A stretch of DNA of 64,000 nt from Parapristionchus giblindavisi (Eukaryota > Nematoda > Chromadorea > Rhabditida > Diplogasteridae). Each line of letters opens with the position of its first letter. Position 1 is the stretch's first letter. The position numbers were made by a program, and so were the translations under genes. The stretch is taken from assembly GCA_943737045.1 (NCBI GenBank), contig CALSFV010000049.1, positions 310,001 through 374,000 on the forward strand, in the 5' to 3' direction. This document shows positions 8,501 to 19,553 of this stretch, piece by piece. Under the pieces are notes generated by a model, which saw only the letters and a list, made by a program, of their open reading frames with translations, did no database searches and was not told where the DNA came from.

Positions 8501-11145
8501 TATTAAGACATTGTACCGGAACATGATCACGGATTATTTTGTGCCAACTATAAAAGACTATAGAATCACTTGCGATCACTCAAGTTACGTTATGATGCTG
8601 TGGAAAAAACCGAGAAGTAACAGGTCGACAGGCTGGTAGAGTGACTGAGGTAGAACTCAAATATTAAAATGAAAGGCAGATGTACTACAGTAAGCCCATT
8701 TCGATTAGCGCCTTTTTCCACTGTTTTATTATTATTATTATTATTTATTATTATTGTTATTGAGTCAAAGCATATTTATTAGAGGAAAAACAATGTAACA
8801 TAACAGAAATCAAAATGCGTAATGTGATATATAATATTTATGTTTATGGACGAATGCTTAAAAGATGAATATTTCTCATACATTGCGGAACAAGGAGTAA
8901 TTTATATTTTCTCTTGAGTTAGTCTAGACTGTGATAGATCAACAACTCTTTATTTTGAAATTAAAAAAAAACATATTGATACCACCGAGTGATAAGACAA
9001 ATTCTTGTTACCGACAATCATTCACCTATTGTTCCTTTATCAGTATAACAGTGTTTGCATTAAACACAATAGAAATATATCATGACTCCCGGGTAAACAG
9101 CATATGACTAGACTGTGGCAAACACTATCACAGCAATCACAATGGGCAGTTTAGACAAAAAAGATATGCCCTCGAATATGTCAACAACTATCATAATACA
9201 CAATCACACCCCGAGGATACGAAGAACACCTCTGGAGTATATTTTCATGCTTAGGTTAGATTGATCTCATAATAGGGAAGAAGCCCAAGAATGAATAACA
9301 TAGGTTGAATAGCTACGTGCATAGGTGGGCACGCTGGGGGAAAGGCTGTGCGCAAACCGGGGAAGGGTAAGGCAAGGCAGTGCGCATGGCTATTTTTTGA
9401 CGAATTCGACTGGAAATTGCTCGATTTTCGCGAGGCAAGGCGCAAGTCCCCCCATGGGAAGGCAATGTGCGCAAAAAATATTCGTTTTCACGCGCCCACC
9501 TATGGCTACGTGTTACAAAATGCGATCAGGTTTTAAAAAATTGTGCCAGCCTTCGCGATATGCAACGGACTTTTCGACATATGATTAATAGTAGAATCAG
9601 ATGATAATCAATACATAAAACTTTTGGTGATAGTGTATTTCTGCTTTCTCGCACTACAGGAGAGACTTTCATAGTACTTCATCTGATCTTAATATGAGTC
9701 TAGACAAGTAGTAGAATATCCTACGGGATACACTATACAAATCATCAGCTAAACCTAACGGCTAACATTAAGATGATAAAGTGCCCTGCTGTAAAATCTT
9801 TCTCTTAATTAATTTAATTTTTTTTGAAGGAATAAAATATTATTATTATTATTACCCCATCTACTATTGTAATCGAAACGATAATCCTTGCTACGCCTGC
9901 TGTAGCATTGCATTTATGCGTAGTCCAATACCAATCACAGTCCATACAACATCATATTTAACTTATTGTGTTCTGCATAATGCATCGTTACATTTGCCTT
10001 ACGTGACTACGCCGTAACGACGGAGACGCGGCGGAGAGGGTTACGGGGTATGCACGTAATGCAAATGTAACGATGCATAAGAAGTTATATGATGCAGGAA
10101 TACTAACTCCCCCCCCTCGCAACATCATAGCTCAATCTCGTTTTCGTTCTCAATACGAAACTCTTCATCACTCCCATATTGCTTTTTCCTTCATTATTTT
10201 CATGTTCTAGCTGATGGACGAACAAATAGACAATAAGTAATAAAAGTATGTTAATCGCACACCTTGTCTTCCTCATATATCTGATTCGTTTGCATCGTCC
10301 GAATGCACTTCGTGCAGAAGGTGTGACCACATCCGAGCACGAGGGGTACGGTGGAGTAGACCTTAAAAAGAGATTGATAATCGATATCGACTTATTGATT
10401 AAAGTAGCGTGTTTATTATTACGAACAGTATAGATTACGGACTTAATTACAGCATTATAAAACAATATAGGAAGAACTACACTGTACAAAATCATCACTG
10501 CCTCATGTGTCTATCCATTCTCAATTAGTTCCACATTACTTTCGCTACTTATATTATCGTGTAAATACTGTATGTGCATAAGTACCTAGTACTAGATGTG
10601 TAATAAAATTGTCATTTCTAGTCTATCTAAGTAATTTCTACCTAAATAGTAAGTAGTTTCCACCGTTGTTCACTCAATCGAAGTTATCCTTGTGATGCAC
10701 AAATGCATATAATGACTACCTCATAGCAGACGGGACAGCACAGGACGGACGAATCGATGAGCACCCTATCCGCGCCTTCGATGTGCGGCACTCGCTGGTG
10801 CTGAAAGGAATATAATAAAGTTTAATGATAATAATAATAATAATAATTAAATAAATAATCCATGTGAATGTGACCCATGCTCATTACTCGCACAGTGCAT
10901 TAGAACCCGATAGTGTTACAACAGATGTGACTTTTCTTGCGATGTCTTCAAATTGAGCTTGATTTAGATCGGTTTTCGCATTGTAAAGCAATCGTTATAT
11001 GAAATTTAAGCGTAGAATACAGTGGAATGAGTAAAGATCAAGAATAAAAATAAGCAATGTACAATTTTTCAAAGGAAAAAATATACAAACGAACCGATGA
11101 ACGGCCGGTCATCTTGTTGACCAGTGAGCGAAGAAACGTAACCAT
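5510..11145 (-). CDS. RING-finger protein with C-terminal membrane anchor (at least six exons)
   Basis: Exons recognised on the - strand are 11095-11145 (start MVTFLRSLVNK), 10720-10800, 10263-10361, 6822-6915, 6095-6183 and 5510-5612, with matching phases except for one missing piece. Exon 2 ends in CCPVCYE and exon 3 carries VLGCGHTFCTKCI. Together these are the first five to six zinc ligands of a RING domain, as in E3 ubiquitin ligases. The remaining CPxC pair should lie in an unidentified exon between 10263 and 6915, since exon 3 ends in phase 0 and the next found exon starts in phase 2. Exons 4 and 5 are charged and helical (SLQEVAEEDSKRRE, KERADKKAVEAEIR), probably coiled coil. The last exon encodes one hydrophobic helix (IAIICIVSGYVATYMLV) and a short tail, suggesting a tail-anchored ligase on an internal membrane. 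The large intron between 10263 and 6915 holds four inserted repeats and an inverted fragment of the neighbouring aminotransferase gene. If the missing exon was lost, the gene may be dead. Confidence 0.7.
7369..7572. mobile_element. hAT-like MITE, TIR CATAGRTCGAA, 8-base target duplication
   Basis: A 204-base element starts CATAGATCGAAAAG and ends CTATTCGACCTATG. It is flanked on both sides by the 8-base direct repeat CTTACCAA (7361-7368 and 7573-7580). Inside are four copies of a roughly 34-base unit with CTGACCGCATTTTGAGCC. Eight-base duplications are typical of hAT elements. A sister copy lies at 7871-8073. Confidence 0.85.
7573..7869 (+). CDS. Unrecognised open frame between two MITE copies
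   Basis: An open frame runs from inside the left MITE (nominal ATG 7510) to a stop at 7869. The part outside the MITE encodes about 98 residues with natural-looking composition, including FSVFATLGIRELYSKENCK and NSIPEEVIDEVVLENC. I recognise no family. If the left MITE is read as absent (one copy of CTTACCAA kept), the same frame continues upstream to about 7305, so the insertion may have split an older exon. The stop codon overlaps the target duplication of the right MITE. It lies antisense within the intron of the RING gene. Confidence 0.35.
   Translation, partial: LTKCFVKNSRKEKEAKLFVKQGVFSDDFSVFATLGIRELYSKENCKINSIPEEVIDEVVLENCIASDSITTQRTMNHLKDQRSNYNTTADISKTSTSV
7871..8073. mobile_element. 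hAT-like MITE, second copy
   Basis: 203 bases, starting CATAGGTCGAAAAG and ending TATTCGACCTATG, flanked by the 8-base repeat TGTGTAGT (7863-7870 and 8074-8081). It is closely similar to 7369-7572 but has a different target duplication, so the two are separate insertions and not the terminal repeats of one element. Confidence 0.85.
8166..8855 (+). pseudogene. Inverted partial copy of the phosphoserine aminotransferase last exon and 3' flank
   Basis: Bases 8166-8228 reproduce, in the opposite orientation, the end of the last aminotransferase exon (12515-12620): [14 protein letters not shown] is followed by TAG where the real gene has GAG, then EKNKQ and the original stop. Similarity continues through the 3' flank. 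The block with CTCAAATATTAAAATGAAAG near 8658 pairs with 12065-12090, and the block with GAGTCAAAGCATATTTATTA near 8761 pairs with about 11975-11995. The arms 8166-8855 and about 11905-12580 thus form an inverted repeat with a 3 kb spacer. The fragment lacks promoter, start and most of the enzyme, so it cannot make a product. Confidence 0.85.
9320..9504. mobile_element. hAT-like MITE, TIR CATAGGTGGGC, 8-base target duplication
   Basis: A GC-richer 185-base element with termini CATAGGTGGGCACGC and GCGCCCACCTATG, flanked by GCTACGTG on both sides (9312-9319 and 9505-9512). Its first six bases agree with the MITEs at 7369 and 7871, which suggests a common transposase source. Confidence 0.85.
9982..10077. 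repeat. Hairpin mini-element
   Basis: An imperfect palindrome: GCATCGTTACATTTGCCTTA at the left mirrors the right end TAATGCAAATGTAACGATGC. The inner arms contain CTACGCCGTAAC and GTTACGGGGTA. It is related to the hairpin at 4505-4603 and lies in the RING-gene intron just downstream of exon 3. Confidence 0.75.
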
Positions 11146-12514
11146 CTTGAATGGGGAATGATCCATAACAGATAATAAGAACACTACTAGCAATACAAAT
11201 GCATAATCAAACAAAATGACTGATAAAAAGGGGAGTGGAATGAAACGAATAACAACGAACGAGGGCGTGCAGAGGATGATATCGATAATCTATGCAAAGA
11301 GGATTGCTCGAGCGTAAGACCAACAAGAAATCACGCGGTAACTGGTAAACAACGAGATTTAGCACATGATTCATATACAAGAACCTTTAGTTTGGCCGGC
11401 AATCACGACCGGGAATTAGGGATGTTTGAAGAGATGTCTTACAGTATACTATAGCACGTCTTAAAGTAATTATAAAGTGATTTTTTACATTTTTCAAATA
11501 GTAATAAGTCGTTAAAAACGTTAGTTCAAAATATTTGAGGTCATTTGGTGTTCTAGTAAATGGAAAAGGCAAACATGGATCATAACAGCTCAAAGCATTT
11601 ATCTCACTCTTATACTTCGGGCTATTAAACCTATCTGCCAACCAACCAAATTGGATTGCTGGTCCGACCCACCGTTATCCACTAGGCCCCTGTCCCTGTT
11701 TACAAATAACATAATCCCTTGCTCCATTCTCTAATTTTTAAATAACTGTGCCTCATTCCCTGTCATCTGCGATCAGCTCGAGAACGAGAACGAGTATCTG
11801 TTGATCTAGATCTACCAGCGTTTTGTTGATTGATTCATTCTTTTCTTCGTTTGTAGATTGAGATTTTGCTATTTTGACCTTTTGTATTATTTTGACACAT
11901 TCTTCCATAAACATAAATATTATATATCACATCACGCATTTTGATTTCTGGTATGTTATATTGTTTTTCTTCTAATAAATATGCTTTGACTCAATAACCA
12001 TGCATCGATTAGCTCACAAAACAGTGGGAAATGTCGCAAATCGAAATGGGATTACTGTAGTACATCTGCCTTTCATTTTAATGTTTGAGTTCTGCCTCAG
12101 TTTATCAGCCACTCTACCAGCCTTCGACCTGTTACTTCCCGGTTTTTCCACAGCTTCAAAATGTAACTTGAGTGATAGCAAGTGATACGAGAGTCTTTCG
12201 CGGTTGGTCTAAAATAAGTGCGTCCGTGATCAGGTTACGGTACAATGTCTTAATATTTAAATGTTATACAATCTCTTTTATCTATAATCAACCCTTAAAT
12301 TCATCACAGCTCAGTGGCTTCCACATAATAGATTAATAAGATTAATCAATTCGATCAGTACAATTAATATGATTAGTCAGGGATTATACGGCAACCAAAA
12401 TAATACAATACAATCATTTTGAATTCAATGGCATTGGTCAAAAACAAGAGCTACAGTAATCATGTGATCCCTAAGCAGCTACCGTAATCAGCAGCTTGGT
12501 ATCGTAGATTGACT
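11146..12514. other. Intergenic stretch with right arm of the aminotransferase-fragment inverted repeat
   Basis: Between the RING start and the aminotransferase stop. From about 11905 the sequence is the source copy of the inverted fragment at 8166-8855. AATAAA-like signals for the aminotransferase transcript may lie near 11975 (TTTATT on the + strand). No additional coding exon is seen. Confidence 0.5.
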
Positions 12515-15500
12515 TTATTGTTTGTTCTTCTCCTCAAACTCTTTCATCCACGAAACGAGAGCGGTAGTCTCATCGAGAGTCACGGCGTTGTAGAGCGACG
12601 CGCGAATACCACCAACCGATCTGAAAATCGATTTTTCAGGTAAATCAATCGATATTTCGGATAAATCAATCGATATTTCGGGTAAATTAATCGATATTTA
12701 ATATATTTCTCGTCCCTGATGTCAGAAGGTCGTATGCCTACAATCCACAGTATTCTATGTCAAGTCATTTTTTTCTTTGGAGCCAGGCAAGCGAGAGACC
12801 ATTGTATTCTAGAGAGTTTCTAGCTGTTGTTCAAGCTTTCAAAGTCAATAGAGCACTGTGAATCCTATAGTCCTTTAAAGAAGGGGACCCATGAGTTGGC
12901 ATGACTGACTCCCGCCACGATAAGCATGTTGGCTATTGTTTATATTATATGGTAATTGACGTAAGGGACAATGAGAAAATCAGAGAGTCAAGTATGCAAA
13001 TCGGATGGGCACTCTCTACATGCCTTGAAAGTTGCACTTTCAATGCGCATAGTGAGCTTTAAACATATCGGGAATCAATATCAGATATGTCTTTCGATTC
13101 GTGTGATGAATCTCTATCATTCTATCCGAACAGTCTTATTACGAAAAAACTCGTGGGTCTCCATCTTTAAACTGCATTAATCAAAATGATCAACTTTTCA
13201 ATCTATAATATCTACCGTACCTTTTCAATCAATACCATCTACCGTACCTTTTCAATCAATACCATCTACCGTACCTTTTCAATCAATAATATCTACCGTA
13301 CCTGTGTCCCTTCAGTCCGATCATGCCCCTCTCGGACGCTCCTTTAAGGAAGGCAGCCTCGAGTGCCTCATCACCTCCGTTGACTCCAACTCGGAATGGT
13401 ACGTTCATGTGCGAGCGGTGACCGGCGTCTACGGGACACTGGAAATTATCGATTTATCGATTGATTATCGATTTATTATTGGTTTATTGATTAATTGTTG
13501 ATTGACTATTGATTTATTGTTTAGTTATAATTATTTGGAATTCAACATACATAGAAGAAGCCATCCGAGTTGTCGATAACATCGTACACGAGACGGCTCT
13601 TCTCCTGGAAAGATCAAAGATCAAGATCAAAAGTTCAAAGATCAAACTACAAACCTGATTGGTGGCGAAGAGCTTGTGGACTCCACCGGTGTCGCGGATC
13701 CACTCGAGCACGAGCTTGGTGATGTAGATGCTGAAGAGATCAAAGATCAAACTACACGTATAACGTTAGATCAAACTACAAAGTTCAAGGTACAAACCCG
13801 TAGACGGAGGGCGTGTTATACACGCTGTTGTTCGAGTGCATCTCATTGTAGGAGAGAATGGACGGGCAGGTCTTGACCTGACAAAGATCATCGATCAAAC
13901 TACAGAGTGCAGAGATCAAACTACAACCAAAGAGCAGACTACAAAGATCAAAGATCAATAATCGGACTACAGTATACCTCGTGACCGATGAGATCTCGTC
14001 GCACCAGGGCTACCGTAAGACCGGCGGCTCCGAGGTTCTTCTGTGTGCCTCCGAACACAATGCCGTGCTGAAATTATTAATTATTATTCTTATTATTCAC
14101 GGTTTTGATATGCAGAGGACGTATGCTTGAACGTTGACGACAAAACTGTGTGCGTCATAAGACCAGGGGGGTGATCTTTGGCAAACAATCTCCGCCTACG
14201 CTTGTGATGTCGACAAACCGTTTGTCAACATGCATACCGCCTCAGACGACCGATAAAAATTAATCAATCGTCCATCGATAAATATTGATTGTTATCGATT
14301 GCTTACGTTTGCAAAATCGAATGGTCTCGAGAGGAAGTTGGACGAGATGTCGGCTACGAGCGGAACGTCGGCGTGCGTCTCGGGTGGCTGGAATGAGGGT
14401 TACGGTAGACATATTTGATATAATGATTTTCTAGGCCATATTTGAAAATTTCAAGGCCGTGTGTTGCATAGAACTGACACGAATATAAAGCTACGAAAGT
14501 AAGGAAAATAGCGAAGAGCTGTGCAAAATGCATACTTACCGTTTGATATTCAATTCCATGGACGGTCTCGTTTGCGCAATAGTACAGATAGGCCGAGTCG
14601 GACTTCTTGTCCCACGTGGAGTAGTCGGGAATGGTCTTGTATGGCTTGGTGGGAGTGAACACCTGAAGAGATCAAACTACAAAGATCAAAGATCAGCCTA
14701 ATAAAGAAACAATTCACAAACCTTGTGTACATTGATGAACTTCTCGGCCTCCTTGGCAGCCTTATCGGACCATGTGCCGGTGACTGCGTAATCGGCAGTG
14801 TCCTTGCAACCTAAGATACAGTTTAGTTTGGTCAGTCTAGGTTAGTTTAGTTTAGTTTAGTTACTTAGTTTAGTTACTTTAGTTGAGTTGCTTTAGTTTA
14901 GTTTAGTTTATACTGTTTAGAGAGGTCAATAAACAAAGCACAGAGAGGTGATGTTTGACAACATCGCTCAAGGGTGTAGGGCCAGGCAAAGAAATTCCTG
15001 CCATTATCACTACGAGAAACACGAACAGAACCAGATGAAACCAAATTTGACAATGACCAAAAACCACAAAGATTGAAATGTCAAAAAGTTTTTTGAAACG
15101 GTCAACAGAACTTGGTATGATTTTCACGTGCTTTTTCATTGAATTATGGGAAAGATAAGAGGAAGGTAACAGTGTGATAAGGCGATCACGTTTGCAGATT
15201 TGAACGGAAAAGAGTACGAGTGCATATGGGCAGATCTATAGCATCTGACCATATAGACGGGGAACAAGTTTGCACTTTAGACTACAACCACCCGAGGTCA
15301 AAGTACAAAGACGAGCGATCAAACTACAGAGATGAGAGATCAAAGTACAAAGATCAGAGATCAAAGTACTCACGAGCAATATTCATAGGGATGGCGGCGA
15401 ACTGTCCAGTGCCACCGCCTTGCATGAACAGCACCTCGAACTCATTGGGAATGGACCTGGAATTGCTCGGTTTAACGGTCATCGGTTCGGTTTCCCTGTT

Positions 15501-16324
15501 CCGGTCCAGGTTCTGGCCTTCGGTTACCGGTTCCGGTTCAACCGGTTTCCGGTTCGCTTACATCTCGTCACGAAGCAGCTTCTCGGCCTCCTTGATGATC
15601 GCGGTGAAGTCGGCGGAACGATGGCTCATCTCTGATATTAATACAATGTAAGATTTGAAATATTTTTTAAAGGGGCTGACACCTTTGTCAACGGTCTCTT
15701 CAACGGTCTACGCCCTCTCGTTGTTAGAGAACAGAGAAATTGTGTGTGAGTGCTGAAGAGACCATTGAGAGAGGTTACGCTTCCTTTAAATATTTTGAAT
15801 TTCGCGCGAAAACCGACCGAGAATGGACACTCCAGTGTTGCCGTAGGTGATGAACTCCCGCTGAGCCTGCTCCATCACCTGGAAACATAAAGATCAAAGA
15901 TCAAATATCAAGTCTCATTTCTAGCTACCAAACAGCATTTATCGCTCAGCACAGATGTTGCAAGTATTGTATTCAATTGGGTCTACTTGAGGAGGATGTG
16001 CGTAAACAAAAACGAACGTGGCTAATTCGTTATACATCATGGTTGAAACTTATCCGAACAAAGCACAATTTGTTGTACACTGCTATAGACACCAGGCAAC
16101 GCTTTATGGTGCCTAGACGGAGCGGCCGAAACACCATAAGGCACCATATTTATATAACTAACCTACATATTTCTTTTAATAATTTACATTTTACGTGCGT
16201 GCAAACCTAGACTTGTATATCTATTACTATTATATTGTTAATTTAAGAGATCATACAAATGCCTTACCGCTTCCGGAATCTTGGCTGGACCTGCGCCAAA
16301 GTTGATCTTCTTAATTCCGCTCAT
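12515..16324 (-). CDS. Phosphoserine aminotransferase, complete, 13 exons
   Basis: Class V PLP enzyme making 3-phosphoserine from phosphohydroxypyruvate and glutamate, the second step of cytosolic serine synthesis. The - strand exons are 16268-16324, about 15817-15877, 15562-15631, 15374-15456, 14722-14810, 14540-14662, 14307-14387, 13978-14067, 13798-13877, 13655-13730, 13551-13604, 13302-13438 and 12515-12620. They join in phase and give about 368 aa, the usual family length. Landmarks in order are [12 protein letters not shown] at the N-terminus, [60 protein letters not shown] (K is the predicted PLP lysine), [16 protein letters not shown] and [13 protein letters not shown]. The start ATG lies two bases after TTTCCAG, so the transcript is probably trans-spliced there. 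Introns hold short tandem repeats and one 300-base MITE. I see no disabling change, and the gene looks functional. Confidence 0.95.
12868..13175. mobile_element. MITE in aminotransferase intron 12, TIR TTTAAAGAWGG
   Basis: About 305 bases, beginning TTTAAAGAAGGGGACCCATG and ending CTCGTGGGTCTCCATCTTTA. The ends are inverted repeats of about 22 bases. A close copy lies at 39674-39968, and its two ends also bracket the retroelement block at 30726-33493. Flanking duplications were not clear. Confidence 0.75.
13190..13306. repeat. Short tandem repeat in aminotransferase intron 12
   Basis: Four units of about 33 bases with CTTTTCAATCAATA and ATCTACCGTAC, directly preceding (in + coordinates) the exon at 13302. 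The last CCGTAC of the array is the splice donor region of that exon. Confidence 0.75.
14818..14915. repeat. Simple repeat (TTTAG)n
   Basis: Irregular run of GTTTA/GTTAC pentamers within the aminotransferase intron between exons 4 and 5. Confidence 0.8.
15275..15372. repeat. AGATCAAA-type tandem repeat
   Basis: Units like GAGATCAAAGTACAAA repeat here. Shorter runs of the same AAGATCAAACTAC word fill several other introns of this gene (13610-13650, 13738-13790, 13890-13970, 14665-14700). Confidence 0.7.
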
Positions 16325-16331
16325 TTCTGGA
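16325..16331 (-). promoter_or_regulatory. Probable spliced-leader acceptor before the aminotransferase ATG
   Basis: On the - strand TTTCCAG is followed by AA and the ATG. A consensus nematode 3' splice site with no upstream exon in sight is the usual mark of spliced-leader trans-splicing. The alternative is a cis-spliced noncoding first exon further up. Confidence 0.6.
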
Positions 16332-17125
16332 AATGTTTAAGATCAAGGATCAAATAGCCGACACTACAGCTCAACACGAGTTCAAAATATACAGAAAAAT
16401 CAAACTATGCGATGAAAGAGTGATACAAATCAATGCGAGAGAGAACCCTAGATATAAAGGGCAGAGGACCGTAGAGAGTCGATATCAAGTCCATAGATAA
16501 GGATGGAATGGACAATTCTACGACATCGCCCTAGCCACGCCCCCTTTCTATCACCTCGTCTCCCAAGTCATCATCCCACTGGCATTTACGATAATGAGTA
16601 TAGGACATCGCAAAGATAGGTCAGCAATCTAGTCATGTCCCAAGCTATACAGTATATTGTGTGATATGAAGGCACTCCAAATACACAAAGATCAGAAAGC
16701 AAAAATCAGCGAAGGAAGGGCACAAAGTACGGTAGGATTACAAGATGCTGATCTGACTGTAAGATACCATAACACTAAGATACTGCCTCCTATATATAGT
16801 GGTTACGTACGTGACATTTACAACGTTCGTGGATGGGAAAACGGTTGATAGTGTGTGAGACAGGGGGTAGAGAAAGAACGAGAGAGTATGCGATAATGAG
16901 AGAGTGCAGGATGACAATGATATGTCATCATCCTTATGGACATTGTGATCTGCGCTGTCAGTGAAAGATACATACTCATTTGCACGTAGGCACAGTGGGA
17001 GTAGACAAAGCACTCAATGTGCTGTTCAAAGGTGGCGAAACGAAATGAAAACTAAGTGAGATTGTGTGTAAAACGAGGAGTTTTATGCGCATTTCATTTC
17101 GTAATTTTTGAAAAGGAACCTGAAA
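16332..17125. other. Upstream region of the aminotransferase gene
   Basis: No coding exon recognised. A TATATATAGTGG stretch near 16790 and simple AG-rich runs are the only features. The promoter should lie here but I cannot place it. Confidence 0.4.
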
Positions 17126-17350
17126 GGCAGGCCCTGAACTAATTTGAAAATCAACGCGCTGGCAATGCTCCCTCGCTTTCTTTATCTACTAGAGATCGTT
17201 GTCAGAGCGAAGTCTCTTCCACAGTATTCTGGTTCAAGCCATTTTGTTTCCATAGCAAGACAAGCGAAAGACGATTGCATTTGAGAGAGTTTCTATGTTG
17301 AGCGGTCGTTTTTGCTTTCACAGTCTATAGAACATTGTGCTTCCATTCTG
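17126..17350. repeat. Diverged hairpin element (AAGCTAATTTGAA family) and flank
   Basis: Contains GAACTAATTTGAAAATCAAC, CTCGCTTTCTTTATC and TTGTCAGAGCG, a degraded member of the palindromic family best seen at 18246-18350. The following 130 bases match 12735-12860, so a longer repeat unit is shared with the aminotransferase intron. Confidence 0.6.
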
Positions 17351-18245
17351 GGTGATCAGAGAACAGAGAAATAGAAAGAGGGATGTATAACGAAGACAAA
17401 GGTTAAACTTCTTTCGGTACGAACTATCGTGAACGCTACGAGCATGTACTCGTTGCCGTACGTACAGGGTACGTTAAAGGGAAGCGAATGAGCGTGGACA
17501 ATGAGTGATGGGATAGAGATAGTGAGTGACAATGGATAAGGAGGTGGAAGCTGGTCTAGCAGTTCGATTGGGGATTGGAATGGATGCAAGACAATGCATA
17601 GATCACTATTATACAAGTGTCCCCTAACAAGCCATGTGCTGAGAGCAAACCGGCACCAGACAGTTGCACTATTTCAGATCACAGGACCAAAACACCGGAA
17701 CGGTCCAAAATATAATAAACACGAAGGAAAATGTCTTTTATACTAGACTTGTATACTATACTTTAGGCAGGTGTTCTATAGTAGAGACGAAACAGTTAGA
17801 GCTTGAAAGCTGACACACGTGATACATTATAGAATTAACAAAGTGGCACAAAATGCTGGAACCGACTTTAATATGCAATATTGCTGTAGGTCTCAATTCA
17901 GCCGAACAATGAGAAAAATACAATTTATCAGATATACGTTTTGATAACTAATAGTTAATGACTATTACTCTATACATACTCTCCTATCTCTCTATGAGCG
18001 AGGATTGTACATCTCTCTTACTCTCAACCCTACTTTCTTATCATTTGAATGTTATCATTGTGCAAAGAACGGGAATACTCGTCCAAATCACTCTCACTGG
18101 ACAGATAAGGGTGCAGACTGGGCAGAGTGAAGTTTTTGGCTGTATATTAGAAAACTTTAAAAGAGCACCTCTAATTTTTTCGCAGATAGAAAATATGGTA
18201 GCGTGGATAGAGCAGATGCGGATTATCGTGTGAAACCTCTTTAAA

Positions 18246-18350
18246 GCCACACCCCAAGCTAATTTGAATCTCTCCGCTCTGGCAATGTTCTCTCGCTTTC
18301 TTTATCACGATAGAGTATTGCCAATGCGGAGGGTAAAATTAGCATGGGGT
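18246..18350. repeat. Hairpin element, AAGCTAATTTGAA family
   Basis: Palindrome with arms CACCCCAAGCTAATTTGAA and AAAATTAGCATGGGGT, then CTCTCCGCTCTGGCAAT against ATTGCCAATGCGGAG, around CTCGCTTTCTTTATC. Other copies lie at about 18395-18485 (half), 53530-53625, 54640-54745, 59565-59660 and 60655-60748. Confidence 0.8.
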
Positions 18351-18489
18351 ATTTCTTTCCCGAAACAATTTGAAATTATCAGAAACAGTACTTAAATAGT
18401 AGCAAGAAAACAACGCTCTCTCGCTTTATTTGCATACGAGAGAGTGTCACTAGAGCGGAGAGTAAAATTAGCTGGAGTGTGCTTTTATA

Positions 18490-19553
18490 AGTCGCTTATC
18501 TGTCAGTCCGATGCAGTACTTGAATAGTAGTGTGAAAGAGAAAGAAGTAGTGTACAGTATTTTGGCTGCCAGGAAAGCACACTAAGACTTAAGATTTTTT
18601 TGTAGCTTTGAAAGAGCGAATGAACTTCGAATTATGCCTAACACGAGGGACAAAGTACAAATTGATAGCACCTGAGCTAATTGATAAGTTACTCTCGTTC
18701 GACATTCAAAATGGACTGATAAACGAGATGGTCCTATTTGAAGTGTATACTTTTTTCAAGCAGGGTAAAGGCACAAGCTGACTTGCGCATAAATATTATC
18801 CTTTGGAGAGCATGGATATTTGAAGAGGCATGATCCAAAGATCAAAGATCAAGAATCAAGAATGTCGCGGTCTCAAAGATTGGACAGTGGCTATCTCAAT
18901 CTCAATGGGGGAAGCGTAGTGAGTGTAGGGCAATAATAATATTTATGCGCTTTAAAGAAAACAAGTAACGGTTGCGGTCTTTGCGACGTAATTTGTCTCA
19001 TTGTAAAAGAGATTGTTTGACGTACACAAGCTGACTTGCCTATTGAAAAAATAACTCAAAATATCAAGTGTGGAGGTTCAAACTAATCGAATCGCACGTT
19101 GAAATCTATTGCGGAGCATAGTTGAACTAGGGAAGTGACAGTCCAAGAAAGTCAGTGAACCGTGGCCACGAGGGTAACTATCCTACACGGGGAAAAAGCT
19201 ATGAAAAAGAGAAATGATCGAAAGGAAGAAAGTAAGGGAGAAAGAAAGAGATCGCACAAATCAAGGTAGTCAGGCATCTTTTCTTGGTGTGATCACAACA
19301 TCACACTGTGGAAATAACAATAACAATGACAAAACAAACGACACATATGAGAAAAATGAACATCTCTAGAGTGCGCGCGAACGCAACTTATGATCATTGA
19401 ATTAGAAGTGGAGTGCAGTAGACAAGGAATCGACTGGGTGAGAGAGCAGGCATAGAGAGGAGTGTGTCAGAGAAAGTGAGAGAACACTACTGATATGAGA
19501 GTAGGTATAGGCATCAAAAAGGTCTCTGTCTCGATTCGCTCTCTAGGTAATAA
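18490..19553. other. Intergenic stretch, nothing recognised
   Basis: Purine-rich and AT-rich sequence with many short open frames but no splice-consistent coding exon. From about 19500 it becomes the start of the tandem duplication. Confidence 0.45.

Noticed and set aside
9251..9445. CPPM motif on the - strand as the missing RING Cys pair
   Set aside because: It falls inside a MITE with clear target duplication and does not give CPxC.
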